Assembly: GCF_019237615.1 (NCBI RefSeq)
Contig: NZ_JAFAGT010000045.1
Coordinates: forward strand, 1 to 64,000
DNA length: 64,000 nucleotides
Origin: Roseateles sp.
GTDB lineage: Bacteria > Pseudomonadota > Gammaproteobacteria > Burkholderiales > Burkholderiaceae_C
Direction: 5' to 3'
This document shows positions 44,887 through 53,161 of the stretch, piece by piece. A program made the position numbers and the translations under genes. The notes under the pieces are model-generated. The model had not been told where the DNA came from and searched no databases. It saw nothing but the letters and a program-made list of their open reading frames with translations. The number at the start of each line of letters is the position of its first letter. Positions within the stretch are counted from its first letter, which is position 1.

Positions 44887-46055
44887 TCAGCGAAATCCTG
44901 GTCGGGCTCGGGTGCCCAGCCCGGCTTGTTGTGCGGATCGAGTTCGGGCGGCACGTGCGGATTGGGCACGTCGGGACGCGCGGCGTTGCGCGAGCTCATC
45001 GCGGCGCGCAACTGGTAGACGTAGGCCAGCACCTGGGCTACGGCGCCGAACAGCGCGGCGGGGATCTCGTGGTCCAGCTTGGCGTGGGCGTAGAGGGCGC
45101 GGGCCAGCACCGGCTGCTGCAGCACCGGCACCTTGCTCTCCTTGGCGAGGTCGCGGATCTTCATCGCCAGCAGGTCGGCTCCCTTGGCCACGACCTTGGG
45201 CGCGGCCATCTTGCCCTCGTCGTACTTCAGCGCGACGGCATAGTGGGTCGGGTTCATGACGACCAGGTCGGCCTGCGGCACGGCGGCCAGCATGCGGCGC
45301 TTGGCCAGCTCGCGCATCTTGGCGCGCACCTTGGCCTTGATCTCCAGGTTGCCCTCGACCTCCTTCAGTTCCTGCTTGACCTCCTCGCGGGTCATGCGCA
45401 GGCGGCGCAGCCAGAGCTGGCGCTGCAGCGGCACGTCGATGGCGGCGAACACCGCCAGCGCGATGGCCAGCAGCGCGAGACCGGCCATCAGCTGCTGGCC
45501 CGCGTAGGCCAGGGCCGAGGGCAGCGGCACGGACATGATGCCCACATAGGCCGCCAGGCGGTTCTTCAGCACCAGCGCGCCGACGATGCCCAACACCAGC
45601 GCCAGCAGCACCGCCTTCAGCGCCGTGCCCAAGCCCTGGCCGGTGAACAGACGCTTCAGGCCGCCCAGCGGATTCAGGTGCGAGAACTTGGGCACGAGCG
45701 GCTTCATCGTCCAGTTCCAGCCGCTGGCGAGATGGCTGGCGATGCCCGCCAGCATCAGCACGGCGGCGATGGGGGCCATGACGGAGGCGAAGGCCAGCGC
45801 CATGTCGACCAGGCGCTCGCCCATGAAGCCGGGCCGCGCAAGCAGGTCGGCGTCGAAGTGCAGGCCGGCGGCCAGCGTCTGGCGCAGCTTCTCGACGATG
45901 CGGGGCCCGCCCACGGTCAGCACGGCGCCGCCGGCCACCATCATCACGAAGTGCGGCAGGTCGCGCGAGCGCGGCATCTGGCCCTCGGCCCGGGATCTTT
46001 CGATCTTCTTGGCCGATGCTGGCAGGTTGCGGTCTTGTGCGTCTTGGTCGGCCAT
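44883..46055 (-). CDS. flhB: Flagellar export switch protein FlhB
   Basis: FlhB switches export specificity from rod and hook to filament proteins by self-cleavage at Asn-Pro. The 390-residue protein has four membrane helices and the autocleavage motif NPTHYAVALKYDEG (about 270), and ends in a Pro-rich tail. It is the first gene of flhB-flhA-flhF-flhG-fliA, 23 bp downstream of the element shared with flgB. Confidence 0.97.
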   Translation of the reverse strand: MADQDAQDRNLPASAKKIERSRAEGQMPRSRDLPHFVMMVAGGAVLTVGGPRIVEKLRQTLAAGLHFDADLLARPGFMGERLVDMALAFASVMAPIAAVLMLAGIASHLASGWNWTMKPLVPKFSHLNPLGGLKRLFTGQGLGTALKAVLLALVLGIVGALVLKNRLAAYVGIMSVPLPSALAYAGQQLMAGLALLAIALAVFAAIDVPLQRQLWLRRLRMTREEVKQELKEVEGNLEIKAKVRAKMRELAKRRMLAAVPQADLVVMNPTHYAVALKYDEGKMAAPKVVAKGADLLAMKIRDLAKESKVPVLQQPVLARALYAHAKLDHEIPAALFGAVAQVLAYVYQLRAAMSSRNAARPDVPNPHVPPELDPHNKPGWAPEPDQDFAE

Positions 46056-46078
46056 GGCGGTTCTACAGCGCTGGACCG

Positions 46079-46112
46079 AATTGTTCGAGGCCGCCCCGCA
46101 AACTTGAGCGGG
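46079..46112 (-). promoter_or_regulatory. Shared flagellar class II promoter-like element upstream of flhB
   Basis: Read on the minus strand, this 34-bp segment begins CCCGCTCA, has GTTT one base later and ends ACAATT. It aligns base for base with the segment upstream of flgB (12842-12875), with about ten mismatches. It ends 23 bp before the flhB ATG. The first 12 bases also match the -35 side of the flgM sigma-28 promoter, but the -10 side (TCGAACAA) is a poor sigma-28 match. Confidence 0.55.
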
Positions 46113-46279
46113 AAAAGCGGGGTGCTTGCCCGGCTTATCTCGCCCGGGCCGACGCCGTCACCCTCGTCAACAGCGCAGTAGAGCCCGACCCAACGGGTTT
46201 TACTACGCAAAGGGCCCAAGAATCCGCGGAAAGCTGGCGCTGGCGCGGGTTCCCGGCGAGCACCATGCTCGTGCGCGTC

Positions 46280-46668
46280 CTACTTCTTCTTCAGCTTGTC
46301 GTCCGCGGTTCTCGACGCGGTCTTCACAGCCGCGGCCATGACATTGGCCGCATCAACCAGGCGAGCCATGGCCGACTTGCAGACGGCGCTGTCCTCGCGC
46401 TTGTCGACAACGAGCACCAACACGACGAGGGCGTCGTCCTCGACTTGGCACACCAAGCGAACGCCTTGCTCGAGACGATTGATTTTGTAGCAGTTGGCGA
46501 GGTCGCCATGCAGCTCGCCACCAGGCACGTGCGGCGAGTCCAGTCGCTTTGCCAGAAGCTTCCTGAGGGTCGCTCGAATGCTGCGATCAAGGCCTGGCAT
46601 TCCTCCAGAGCTTCAGGCAGGAACTTGAGCCGGCACTTGTACTTCTTCTTTGGAGCCTTCTTCGTCAC
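46280..46668 (-). pseudogene. Frameshifted RelE/StbE-family toxin
   Basis: Two overlapping frames together form one RelE/ParE-superfamily toxin of the StbE type. The first gives KYKCRLKFLPEALEECQAL. The second gives DRSIRATLRKLLAKRLDSPH and then CYKINRLEQGVRLVCQVEDD and VVLVLVVDKREDSAVCKSA. They join if one G is added after the TTG near 46588-46589, so a single-base deletion breaks the gene. RelE toxins cut mRNA on ribosomes; this copy should be inactive unless frameshifting occurs. The proposed GTG start (46668) lies 10 bp after the antitoxin stop. The C-terminus is about 20 residues longer than usual. Confidence 0.8.
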
Positions 46669-46678
46669 CGGCTTTGGT

Positions 46679-46930
46679 TTAGAGGCCGTCAAGGTCGACC
46701 TCGATGGCCTTGCTCTTGTCGGCAAGTCGAGCACGGACCTTGGCCATCAGCTCCCGGTCGGCCATCTCTTGCATCAACACTTCGAAAAGTTCAGGCTCGA
46801 CCATGTAGAAAGCGGCCTTGCTATGGTTCAGTACGGCCACGGGACGCTTGTTGGCCTCGCGCAGCACGGCGGCCGGGTTCTTCTTGAACTCCGGCATGCT
46901 CACGGCGACGTCAGCGAGGATGGCTTGCAT
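46679..46930 (-). CDS. StbD/Phd-YefM-family antitoxin
   Basis: An 83-residue protein with the typical antitoxin pattern: N-terminal DNA-binding part (MQAILADVAVSMPEFKKNPA, then VLREANKRPVAVLNHSKAAF) and C-terminal toxin-neutralising helix (MQEMADRELMAKVRARLADK). A strong AAGGAG lies five to seven bases before the ATG. The gene is intact while its toxin partner downstream is frameshifted, the harmless order of decay. It lies between the flhB and mot-che operons, a usual site for small mobile modules. Confidence 0.88.
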   Translation of the reverse strand: MQAILADVAVSMPEFKKNPAAVLREANKRPVAVLNHSKAAFYMVEPELFEVLMQEMADRELMAKVRARLADKSKAIEVDLDGL

Positions 46931-47152
46931 TTCAGCTCCTTATTCAGAGCCGAATACAGCCACGACGACCTCGCCTGTTAATCCGCAGCCCCGGGAGGGT
47001 TCTGTTCTCGCAGGGGTCTCATGCAGGTTGGAGTAGGCCTTTGAAGCGACCCGCGCGGCGACCGGCGCCCGAAACAGGTGCAGCTATATCGCCTATCCAG
47101 GCCCGCCTACATCACTTGGGCCATCTGCACAGCAAATCCCGCCCCAATGGCA

Positions 47153-47176
47153 AAGGCCGGCGCAGAGGCCGGCCTT
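47153..47176 (-). terminator. Terminator after cheZ
   Basis: A perfect 9-bp stem AAGGCCGGC / GCCGGCCTT with a 6-base loop lies about 95 bp past the cheZ stop, followed on the minus strand by TTTGCC. It probably ends the motA-motB-cheY-cheZ transcript. The rest of the 340-bp gap between cheZ and the antitoxin (46931-47269) shows no gene. Confidence 0.65.
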
Positions 47177-47269
47177 GTCGACGGGAGGTGAGAGGGCTCA
47201 TGCCAGGCCGCCCGCATGCGGCCCTCGCCCGGCGCGGGACAAGCCCCAGGGCCTGTCCTGGTTGCGGGC

Positions 47270-47905
47270 TCAGAAGCCGAGGCTGGCGAGCAGGTCGTCG
47301 ACCTCGCCCTGGCTGGAGACCACGTCCGTGCGGCCTTCCGGGTTCACGACCGGGCCCTGCAGGATGTTGGGGTCAACCTTTTCGCGCTGCTCCGGCGGCA
47401 CGACCTGCACCAGCAGCTTGACGAGGCTGTCTTCCAGGTCGTTGGCCAGCGTGACGACCTTGGCGACGACCTGACCGGTCAGGTCGTGGAAGTCCTGGGC
47501 CAGCATGATGTCGGTCAGGTGGGCATCGATGCTCGCGGTGCGGTGCTCGACGTCCTTGACGAAATTCATCACCGCGCCGCTGGCGACGGCGCGCACCGGG
47601 TCGGCCACGATGGCGGCGGCCATGTCGTTGGCCGCCTTGCTGATGCCGGCGTGCTCGACCTTGGCCTGGTCGACCGAGTTCAAGACCTTCTCGGCGGCCG
47701 CGGCCGTCTTCGTCGCGATGTAGTTCAGGCGGCTGCGCGCATCGGGCAGGCCGTCAGTGGCCACCTGCAGCTTGGGCATGACGCCCAGCCGCTGCATGGT
47801 GTCATGCAGCGTGCGGGTGATGGTCCCGAGCTGCTGGAAGACTTCGGGAGAGACCAGCAGCGGCTCGGAAGCCTTGGCCAGTTGGTCCAACTGTTCCATC
47901 GACAT
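47270..47905 (-). CDS. cheZ: CheY-P phosphatase CheZ
   Basis: CheZ removes phosphate from CheY-P and ends the tumble or reversal signal. The 211-residue, mostly helical protein has the catalytic Gln in MLAQDFHDLTGQVVAKVV (about 148) and the C-terminal CheY-binding peptide (GEVDDLLASLGF). It follows cheY by 15 bp. cheA, cheW, cheR and cheB are not in the window. Confidence 0.96.
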   Translation of the reverse strand: MSMEQLDQLAKASEPLLVSPEVFQQLGTITRTLHDTMQRLGVMPKLQVATDGLPDARSRLNYIATKTAAAAEKVLNSVDQAKVEHAGISKAANDMAAAIVADPVRAVASGAVMNFVKDVEHRTASIDAHLTDIMLAQDFHDLTGQVVAKVVTLANDLEDSLVKLLVQVVPPEQREKVDPNILQGPVVNPEGRTDVVSSQGEVDDLLASLGF

Positions 47906-47920
47906 ATGGATCCCCCGTTG

Positions 47921-48313
47921 TCAGGCCGCCGCGGCCAGCTTCTGCATGATCTTGAGGACCTTTTCCTCCAGCGTGGCCTTGGTGAAAGGCTTGACGATGT
48001 AGCCCGCGGCACCCGACTGGGCGGCCAGCACGATGTCCTCCTTGCGGGCCTCGGCGGTGACCATCAGCACCGGCAGGTGCTTCAGGCTGGGGTCTTCCTT
48101 GATGGCCTTCAGCAGCTCGAAGCCCGTCATGTTGGGCATGTTGATGTCGCTGACAACGAAGTCGAACTTGGCACCCTTGAGCATGCTCAGCGCCTCGACG
48201 CCATCCTCGGCCTCTTCGCAGTTGTTGTAGCCGATCTCCTTCAGCAGGCCGCGCACGATGCGGCGCATGGTGGAGAAATCGTCAACGACCAGGAATTTCA
48301 TGTCTGCGCTCAT
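47921..48313 (-). CDS. cheY: Chemotaxis response regulator CheY
   Basis: CheY carries phosphate from CheA to the flagellar switch (FliM). The 130-residue single-REC protein has the acidic pair ([20 protein letters not shown]), the phospho-acceptor Asp in [13 protein letters not shown] (about 58), a Thr in LMVTAEA and Lys in [13 protein letters not shown]. Length and residues match CheY of beta- and gammaproteobacteria. It lies between motB and cheZ. Confidence 0.97.
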   Translation of the reverse strand: MSADMKFLVVDDFSTMRRIVRGLLKEIGYNNCEEAEDGVEALSMLKGAKFDFVVSDINMPNMTGFELLKAIKEDPSLKHLPVLMVTAEARKEDIVLAAQSGAAGYIVKPFTKATLEEKVLKIMQKLAAAA

Positions 48314-48369
48314 GGCGATCCTCTCTCGGGGCAGGCGGGGATTTCAGGGGTCACCCCGCAGTCTAGTTT

Positions 48370-49368
48370 CTAGCGAGGCGGCGCCGGCGTCCGAGTTTGC
48401 GGCATTTTTCCGCTACCCGGCACTTCCGTGAGGCCGGTCCCCGGCGCCTGTGCCCCGCCGCTCTCCGCAGGGCCCGCGTCGGCCTCCGGCTCGTCGGTCA
48501 AGTTCTTCAGCACGGCGTCCTCGGCATCACGGTTCATGACAATGATGCTGATGCGCCGGTTCAACGCACCGTTGGGGTCCTTGGCGTCGAGCAGCTTGCT
48601 GGCCGCCAGGCCCTGCACGCGCAGCATGCGGGCCTCTGACAGTCCGCCGGCCACCAGCTCGCGGCGGGACGCGTTCGCGCGGTCGGCCGACAGTTCCCAG
48701 TTGCTGTAACCCTTGTCGCCGCCCGGGAAGGGCTGGGCGTCGGTATGGCCCTCCACCGTCAGGCGGTTGGGCACCTCGGTCAGCACGCCGCCCAGTTCCC
48801 GCAGCAGCTCGCGCATATAGGGCTTCACGACCGCACTGCCGCTGTCGAACATGGGCCGGTTGCCCTCGTCGACGATCTGGATGCGCAGGCCTTCCCTGGT
48901 CATGTCCAGGCGGATCTGGCCGCCCAGTGCGGCCAGCTTGGGGTTCTCGGCCAGCATCTGCTCGACCTTGGCCTTGAGCTGCTCCAGCCGCGAGCGCTCG
49001 GCCTTGCGCTGCTCCTCCTTCAGCGCACGCAGCGTGTAGGTGGAGCGCCGGGCCAGGCTGTCGCCTTCCTTGACCTGCCCGGTCTCGCGCGTCAGGTCCT
49101 TGCCGCCGCCGCGCACGATGCTGGACGAGTCGCCCGACCCCGAGCCGCCCAGCATGGCGACGCGCAGCGGCGACTGGAAGAACTCGGCGATGCCCTTCTT
49201 GTCGCCCTCGGTCGTCGAGCCGAGCAGCCACATCAGCAGGAAGAAGGCCATCATGGCCGTGACGAAGTCGGCGTAGGCGATCTTCCATGCGCCGCCATGG
49301 GCCGCGTGGCCGCCCTTCTTCACCTTCTTGATGATGATGGGCTGCAGTTTCTTTGCATCTCCCGCCAT
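48370..49368 (-). CDS. motB: Flagellar motor stator protein MotB
   Basis: MotB anchors the stator to peptidoglycan and with MotA forms the proton channel. The 332-residue protein has one N-terminal membrane helix with the proton-binding Asp (KIAYADFVTAMMAFFLLMWL, about 33), a plug region, and a C-terminal OmpA-like domain (about 165-290; LTVEGHTDAQPF, NWELSADRANASRRELVAGG). The Pro/Gly-rich tail is variable. The stator appears proton-driven (MotB, not PomB), inferred from family resemblance. Confidence 0.97.
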   Translation of the reverse strand: MAGDAKKLQPIIIKKVKKGGHAAHGGAWKIAYADFVTAMMAFFLLMWLLGSTTEGDKKGIAEFFQSPLRVAMLGGSGSGDSSSIVRGGGKDLTRETGQVKEGDSLARRSTYTLRALKEEQRKAERSRLEQLKAKVEQMLAENPKLAALGGQIRLDMTREGLRIQIVDEGNRPMFDSGSAVVKPYMRELLRELGGVLTEVPNRLTVEGHTDAQPFPGGDKGYSNWELSADRANASRRELVAGGLSEARMLRVQGLAASKLLDAKDPNGALNRRISIIVMNRDAEDAVLKNLTDEPEADAGPAESGGAQAPGTGLTEVPGSGKMPQTRTPAPPR

Positions 49369-49504
49369 CAGACGCTCCCGGCGTTTCCGGCGTTTCCGGC
49401 GCGCGAAGCGCCACCACCCTCAGGCAGCGGCCGTGAAACCGGCTTCGCCGGGCCACTGGGTGCGCGCCCCGTGGGGGGAGCGCCAAAGGCGCTTCGGGGG
49501 GGGG
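49369..49504. repeat. GC-rich motA-motB spacer with hairpins
   Basis: A 136-bp spacer separates two genes that are usually only a few bases apart. It holds a triplicated CCGGCGTTT-like unit (about 49378-49402), a perfect hairpin AGCGCC-AAA-GGCGCT (49479-49493) and a run of nine G (49496-49504) next to the motA stop codon. On the minus transcript the hairpin comes directly after motA and could lower motB relative to motA. Confidence 0.5.
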
Positions 49505-50362
49505 TCATTTCTTCTTCACATGACCTTCCAGCTCGACGAAGCTGGGGCGGTCGCCCGAGAACAGCACCTTGCGTCCGAACTCGATGGCCACCTGGGGCGC
49601 ATAGCCCTGCATGCTGGCCAGCAGCGTCGTCTTGATGCACTGGAATTCCTTGCCGGCATCCTCGACCTTCTGCTCCAGCAGGCCTGCCAGGGGCTCCGCG
49701 AAGCCGTAGGCCAGCAGAATGCCCAGGAAGGTGCCGACCAGCGCCGAGCCGATCATGCCGCCCAGCACCGCCGGCGGTTGGCCCACAGAGCCCATGGTGT
49801 TCACGACACCGAGCACGGCGGCCACGATGCCGAAGGCCGGCAGGCCGCCGGCCACGCGCTGCAGCGCTGCCACGGCGGCATGCTCTTCCTGGTGGTGGGT
49901 CTCGATCTCGCTGTCCATCAGCGCCTCGATCTCGTGGGCGTTGAGGTTGCCCGACACCATCATGCGCAGGTAGTCGGTGATGAACTCGGTGACATGGTGG
50001 TCGTTGCCCACCGTCGGGTACTTCTGGAACAGCGGGCTGGAATGCGGATCCTCGACGTCCTTCTCTATGGACATCAGGCCTTCCTTGCGTGCCTTCTGCA
50101 GGATGTCGTACATCAGCGCCAGCAGCTCCATGTAGCGCGCCTTGCTGTACTTGCCGCCCTTGAAGCAGCGGCCCAGGCCGGCGGCCGTGGCCTTGACGAC
50201 CTTCATCTGGTTGTTGGCCAGGAAGGCGCCCATGGCGGCGCCGAAGATGGTGATCATCTCGAAGGGCAAGGCATGCAGGATGACGCCGATGTTCCCGCCG
50301 TGGGCAATGAACACGCCGAAGATGCAGGCCATGGAAATGGCCCAGCCGATGATGACGAACAT
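49505..50362 (-). CDS. motA: Flagellar motor stator protein MotA
   Basis: MotA forms the pentameric proton-driven stator ring around MotB. The 285-residue protein has four membrane helices (MFVIIGWAISMACIFGVFIA at the start; GIVAAVLGVVNTMGSVGQPP in helix 3-4) and a cytoplasmic loop with charged residues that contact FliG. Length matches the family. A strong sigma-28 promoter lies 28 bp upstream of the ATG, so it heads a class III operon motA-motB-cheY-cheZ. Confidence 0.97.
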   Translation of the reverse strand: MFVIIGWAISMACIFGVFIAHGGNIGVILHALPFEMITIFGAAMGAFLANNQMKVVKATAAGLGRCFKGGKYSKARYMELLALMYDILQKARKEGLMSIEKDVEDPHSSPLFQKYPTVGNDHHVTEFITDYLRMMVSGNLNAHEIEALMDSEIETHHQEEHAAVAALQRVAGGLPAFGIVAAVLGVVNTMGSVGQPPAVLGGMIGSALVGTFLGILLAYGFAEPLAGLLEQKVEDAGKEFQCIKTTLLASMQGYAPQVAIEFGRKVLFSGDRPSFVELEGHVKKK

Positions 50363-50390
50363 GCGCGGAAGTTGTGGAGGTGTTCAGGCC

Positions 50391-50417
50391 ATATCGGCCC
50401 GATGCCGGGGGGCTTGA
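50391..50417 (-). promoter_or_regulatory. Sigma-28 (FliA) promoter for motA-motB-cheY-cheZ
   Basis: On the minus strand TCAAGCCC (50417-50410), an 11-bp spacer and GCCGATAT (50398-50391) match the sigma-28 consensus well, with seven of eight in the -10. The -10 ends 28 bp before the motA ATG. Confidence 0.9.
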
Positions 50418-50451
50418 GAAAGTATGCCCCGCCGGCGCCGCCTTGAACGTG

Positions 50452-51198
50452 TCAATTGGCGGACTTTGACGCGGCATTCCGCCCGGGGCGGTAAAGCCAC
50501 ACGCTCTGGCCGCCCGGCAGTTGCCAGCTCGTCACAGGCGGCTGCTCAGGCACCGCGAAGTCCAGGCTGACCAGCCAGGCGTCGGGCGCCAGCTCCGCGC
50601 ATGCCTTGTCCCAGACGCGGGGCATGGATTCTGGCCGCTGGAACACATAGACCAGCGCAAACGGCGCCCAGTCGTCGGCCCACAGGTCGCCACGCCGCAC
50701 GCTGGCGCCGCCGGCGCGCCAGCGTGCCAGCAACGCCAGCGGGCGGCTCCATTCGACGCCTTCGACACGGGCCTGCGGATAGGCGCCGAGCAGCTCGCGC
50801 AGGCCGTCGCCCGCACCGCAGCCGGCGTCCAGCACGCGGGCGCCCGGCGCCAGCGGCGCATGCCCGGGCAGCGGCGCCAGCGCGCCGCGCGGCGTCGGAA
50901 ACAGGGGCGCGTCGCTCCACGCACGGCGCGGATAAAGCCACCACAGCAGCGCCAGCGCCAGCAGCCAGACCCATCCGCCGCCGGGCTGCCAGCCCAGCAG
51001 CAGCGCCGACACCGGGAAACCCAACGCCGAGATCAGCCGGCGCCAGGGCTGGCGGTACAACAGGGCCAGCGCGACGCCCAGCGCCGCTCCGGCGGCGAGC
51101 GCCACGTCCGGGTCCAGGTCCTTCAGCAGCAGATGCGCCAGCCAGGCCGCCAGCCAGATGAGCAGGGCAGACAGCGGCCAGGTGGTGATGAGGTTCAC
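50452..51198 (-). CDS. Membrane-anchored class I SAM methyltransferase
   Basis: A 248-residue protein with two to three N-terminal hydrophobic helices (about 5-95) and a cytoplasmic Rossmann methyltransferase domain; the SAM motif VLDAGCGAGDGLRELLGAYP is at about 120-139. The acceptor is unknown. It overlaps the preceding glycosyltransferase by 4 bp and, with it, trails flhDC closely, so it is likely read from the flhDC promoter. A role in methylating a surface or flagellar glycan is possible but not shown. Confidence 0.75.
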   Translation of the reverse strand: MNLITTWPLSALLIWLAAWLAHLLLKDLDPDVALAAGAALGVALALLYRQPWRRLISALGFPVSALLLGWQPGGGWVWLLALALLWWLYPRRAWSDAPLFPTPRGALAPLPGHAPLAPGARVLDAGCGAGDGLRELLGAYPQARVEGVEWSRPLALLARWRAGGASVRRGDLWADDWAPFALVYVFQRPESMPRVWDKACAELAPDAWLVSLDFAVPEQPPVTSWQLPGGQSVWLYRPGRNAASKSAN

Positions 51199-52250
51199 GG
51201 CCAGGGATGGGCGGCGCGCAGCGCGGCGGCCCCGGCCGCGCGGTCGGTGCCCTCCAGCACCAGGGCCAGGTTGTGCGCGGCGAGGAAGCTGCCCCGGCCG
51301 GCCACGGCGCCCGCCTGCTCGGGGCGCTCACCCAGCTCCAGGCAACGCTGCCAGGCGGCCTCGACCATGGGCAGCAGCTCTCCAGCCTGTTCGGGCTGCG
51401 TGGCGGCCAGGTCCAGCAGCAGGTCGCCCAGCGCAAAGAAGAAATCGGGCGACTCGGCGCCGACCTCCATCTGCGTCTGCGCGAAATCCACTGCGTCGGC
51501 ATGCCGGCCCAGGCATTTGAGGGCGAACAGGCGGCGCGACACCAGGTCCAGCCACCAGGGCGCGGCGATCGCGCCCGGCAGTTGGCAGGCGCGCGCGAAG
51601 GCATCCTCCGCGGCCTCATGCTCGTCGTAGACGGCGCAGTCCTTGCCGAGCTGGTAGCAGAGGTAGGCGTCTTCGGGCGCCTCGTCCAGCGCCTGCTCCA
51701 GCAGCCGGCGGTTGCGCCCGCGCTTGTCCGCCAGGCGCTCGGCGACATAGCCGTCATGCCCCACCACCAGCGGCAGCCGGCGCACAGGCAGGTCGTGCAG
51801 CGGCTGCTCGTGCACGCGGCCCGCATAGCGCACGGCGCCCGGCAGCACGCGGCTCAGCCAGGCGACGGCCTCGGCCTGCCGGCCCGGCGCCTGGTCGAAG
51901 CGGTCGCGCAGCTGCAGCACGCCGACGAAATCGGGTGGCGTGGCGCGCAGCGCCTGCAAGGCCTCGCCGCCTTCCATGAGCCATTCGTCGGCGTCCAGCA
52001 CCAGGCGCCAGTCCGCGTCGACCAGCGCCAGCGCGTGATTGCGGGCGGCAGCGAAATCGTCACACCAGGCGAAATGCGCCACGCGGGCGCCATGAGCGCG
52101 CGCGACCTGTGCCGTGGCGTCGCGCGAGCCGGTGTCCAGCACCAGCATCTCGTCAACCCAGGGGCGCACGCTGTCCAGCAGCCGCGCGATGCGCGGCGCC
52201 TCGTCGCGGGCGATGACAACGAGGGCGATGCGGTGGCTGGCGGTGCTCAC
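51195..52250 (-). CDS. GT2-family glycosyltransferase with TPR-like C-terminus
   Basis: A 351-residue protein with a GT-A domain at the N-terminus (LVVIARDEAPRIARLLDSV; LDTGSRDAT; DADWRLVLDADEW with the metal-binding DAD) and a helical TPR-like part (about 195-350). Such proteins transfer sugars to proteins or glycans at the cytoplasmic face. It begins 4 bp after the flhC stop codon and overlaps the methyltransferase, so it should be expressed with FlhDC. This makes a flagellin glycosyltransferase role attractive, but the acceptor is not known. Confidence 0.85.
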   Translation of the reverse strand: MSTASHRIALVVIARDEAPRIARLLDSVRPWVDEMLVLDTGSRDATAQVARAHGARVAHFAWCDDFAAARNHALALVDADWRLVLDADEWLMEGGEALQALRATPPDFVGVLQLRDRFDQAPGRQAEAVAWLSRVLPGAVRYAGRVHEQPLHDLPVRRLPLVVGHDGYVAERLADKRGRNRRLLEQALDEAPEDAYLCYQLGKDCAVYDEHEAAEDAFARACQLPGAIAAPWWLDLVSRRLFALKCLGRHADAVDFAQTQMEVGAESPDFFFALGDLLLDLAATQPEQAGELLPMVEAAWQRCLELGERPEQAGAVAGRGSFLAAHNLALVLEGTDRAAGAAALRAAHPWP

Positions 52251-52254
52251 GCGC

Positions 52255-52791
52255 TCAGTGCATCTGGATGCCGCCGGCCGCCTTGCCCTTGCCCGCGCGC
52301 GCCGGCGGGTTGCACAGGCCGCAGACGAAATGGCGGGCGATCTCGTGTGGATGGGTCACGAACTGGCCGTTGCACCTGGAGCAGCGGGTCAACGTCAACA
52401 TGCCGTTGTCGACGAACTTCACGAGGCGCCAGGCGCGCGTGACCGACAGCATGGCCTCCAGGCCCTGGGCCGTCGTCTGCTCCTGGTAGAGCTGGTAGGC
52501 CTTGATGACGGTGTCAATCTCGTCCATCTCCGCGGCCTTGTTCAGGTATTCGTGGATGTTCAGGAACAGGCTGGCGTGGATGTTGGGCTGCCATGTCATG
52601 AACCAGTCAGTCGAGAACGGCAGCTGGCCCTTGGACGGCGACTTGCCGCTCACTTCCTTGTACAGGCGCAACAGGCGCTCGTAGGACAGGTCGGTTTCGG
52701 ATTCCAGCACCTGCAGGCGGGCACCGAGGTGGATCAGCTGAACGGCACGCTCGATCTGCTTGGCTTCGGTGAGGATGCTCTTGACGCGCAT
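52255..52791 (-). CDS. flhC: Flagellar master regulator FlhC
   Basis: FlhC is the zinc-binding subunit of the FlhD4C2 complex that activates class II flagellar promoters. The 178-residue protein has the four-cysteine cluster CSRCNGQFVTHPHEIA... to CGLC (about 137-160) and the conserved LQVLESETDLSYERLLRLYK region. It lies 49 bp after flhD. Length is slightly below E. coli FlhC. Confidence 0.97.
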   Translation of the reverse strand: MRVKSILTEAKQIERAVQLIHLGARLQVLESETDLSYERLLRLYKEVSGKSPSKGQLPFSTDWFMTWQPNIHASLFLNIHEYLNKAAEMDEIDTVIKAYQLYQEQTTAQGLEAMLSVTRAWRLVKFVDNGMLTLTRCSRCNGQFVTHPHEIARHFVCGLCNPPARAGKGKAAGGIQMH

Positions 52792-52840
52792 GGTGGGCTC
52801 CGGAATCTATGAACTTTATGGCGGCGAAGGGGTCGCTGGC

Positions 52841-53161
52841 TCAGGCGTGCTCGTGGCGGCCGGCCATCAGGATGGAGGCGTGCAGGCGGCTGACGCTCTC
52901 GTTCGCGCCGGGCTTGCTGTGGTTGGTCAGCAGCCCCCACACCAGGTCGTCGCTCATGCGGAAGGCACACAGCAACGTGTTGCCGGAAGCGACCTTCATG
53001 ATCTGCGCCGGGCTCAGTGTGCCGATCAACGTGGCCGTGTCCTCGCTGATGCCCAAGCGGTAGAGCGCCTGCTCGCGGTCCGCACGGATCAGGCTCTGGG
53101 CCAGCATCAGGTAGGACAGGTTGGCTTCGCGGATCTCGTTGAGGATTTGCTCGGTGTTCAT
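52841..53161 (-). CDS. flhD: Flagellar master regulator FlhD
   Basis: FlhD partners FlhC to activate the flagellar cascade. The 106-residue protein starts MNTEQILNEIREANLSYLML and has the conserved REQALYRLGISEDTATLIGT. It heads flhD-flhC-glycosyltransferase-methyltransferase. Nothing in the sequence looks altered. Confidence 0.97.
   Translation of the reverse strand: MNTEQILNEIREANLSYLMLAQSLIRADREQALYRLGISEDTATLIGTLSPAQIMKVASGNTLLCAFRMSDDLVWGLLTNHSKPGANESVSRLHASILMAGRHEHA

Noticed and set aside
46079-46112. The flhB upstream element read as a plain sigma-28 promoter.
   Set aside because: The -35 half is good, but the -10 half matches only four of eight bases. It is reported instead as a shared class II-like element.
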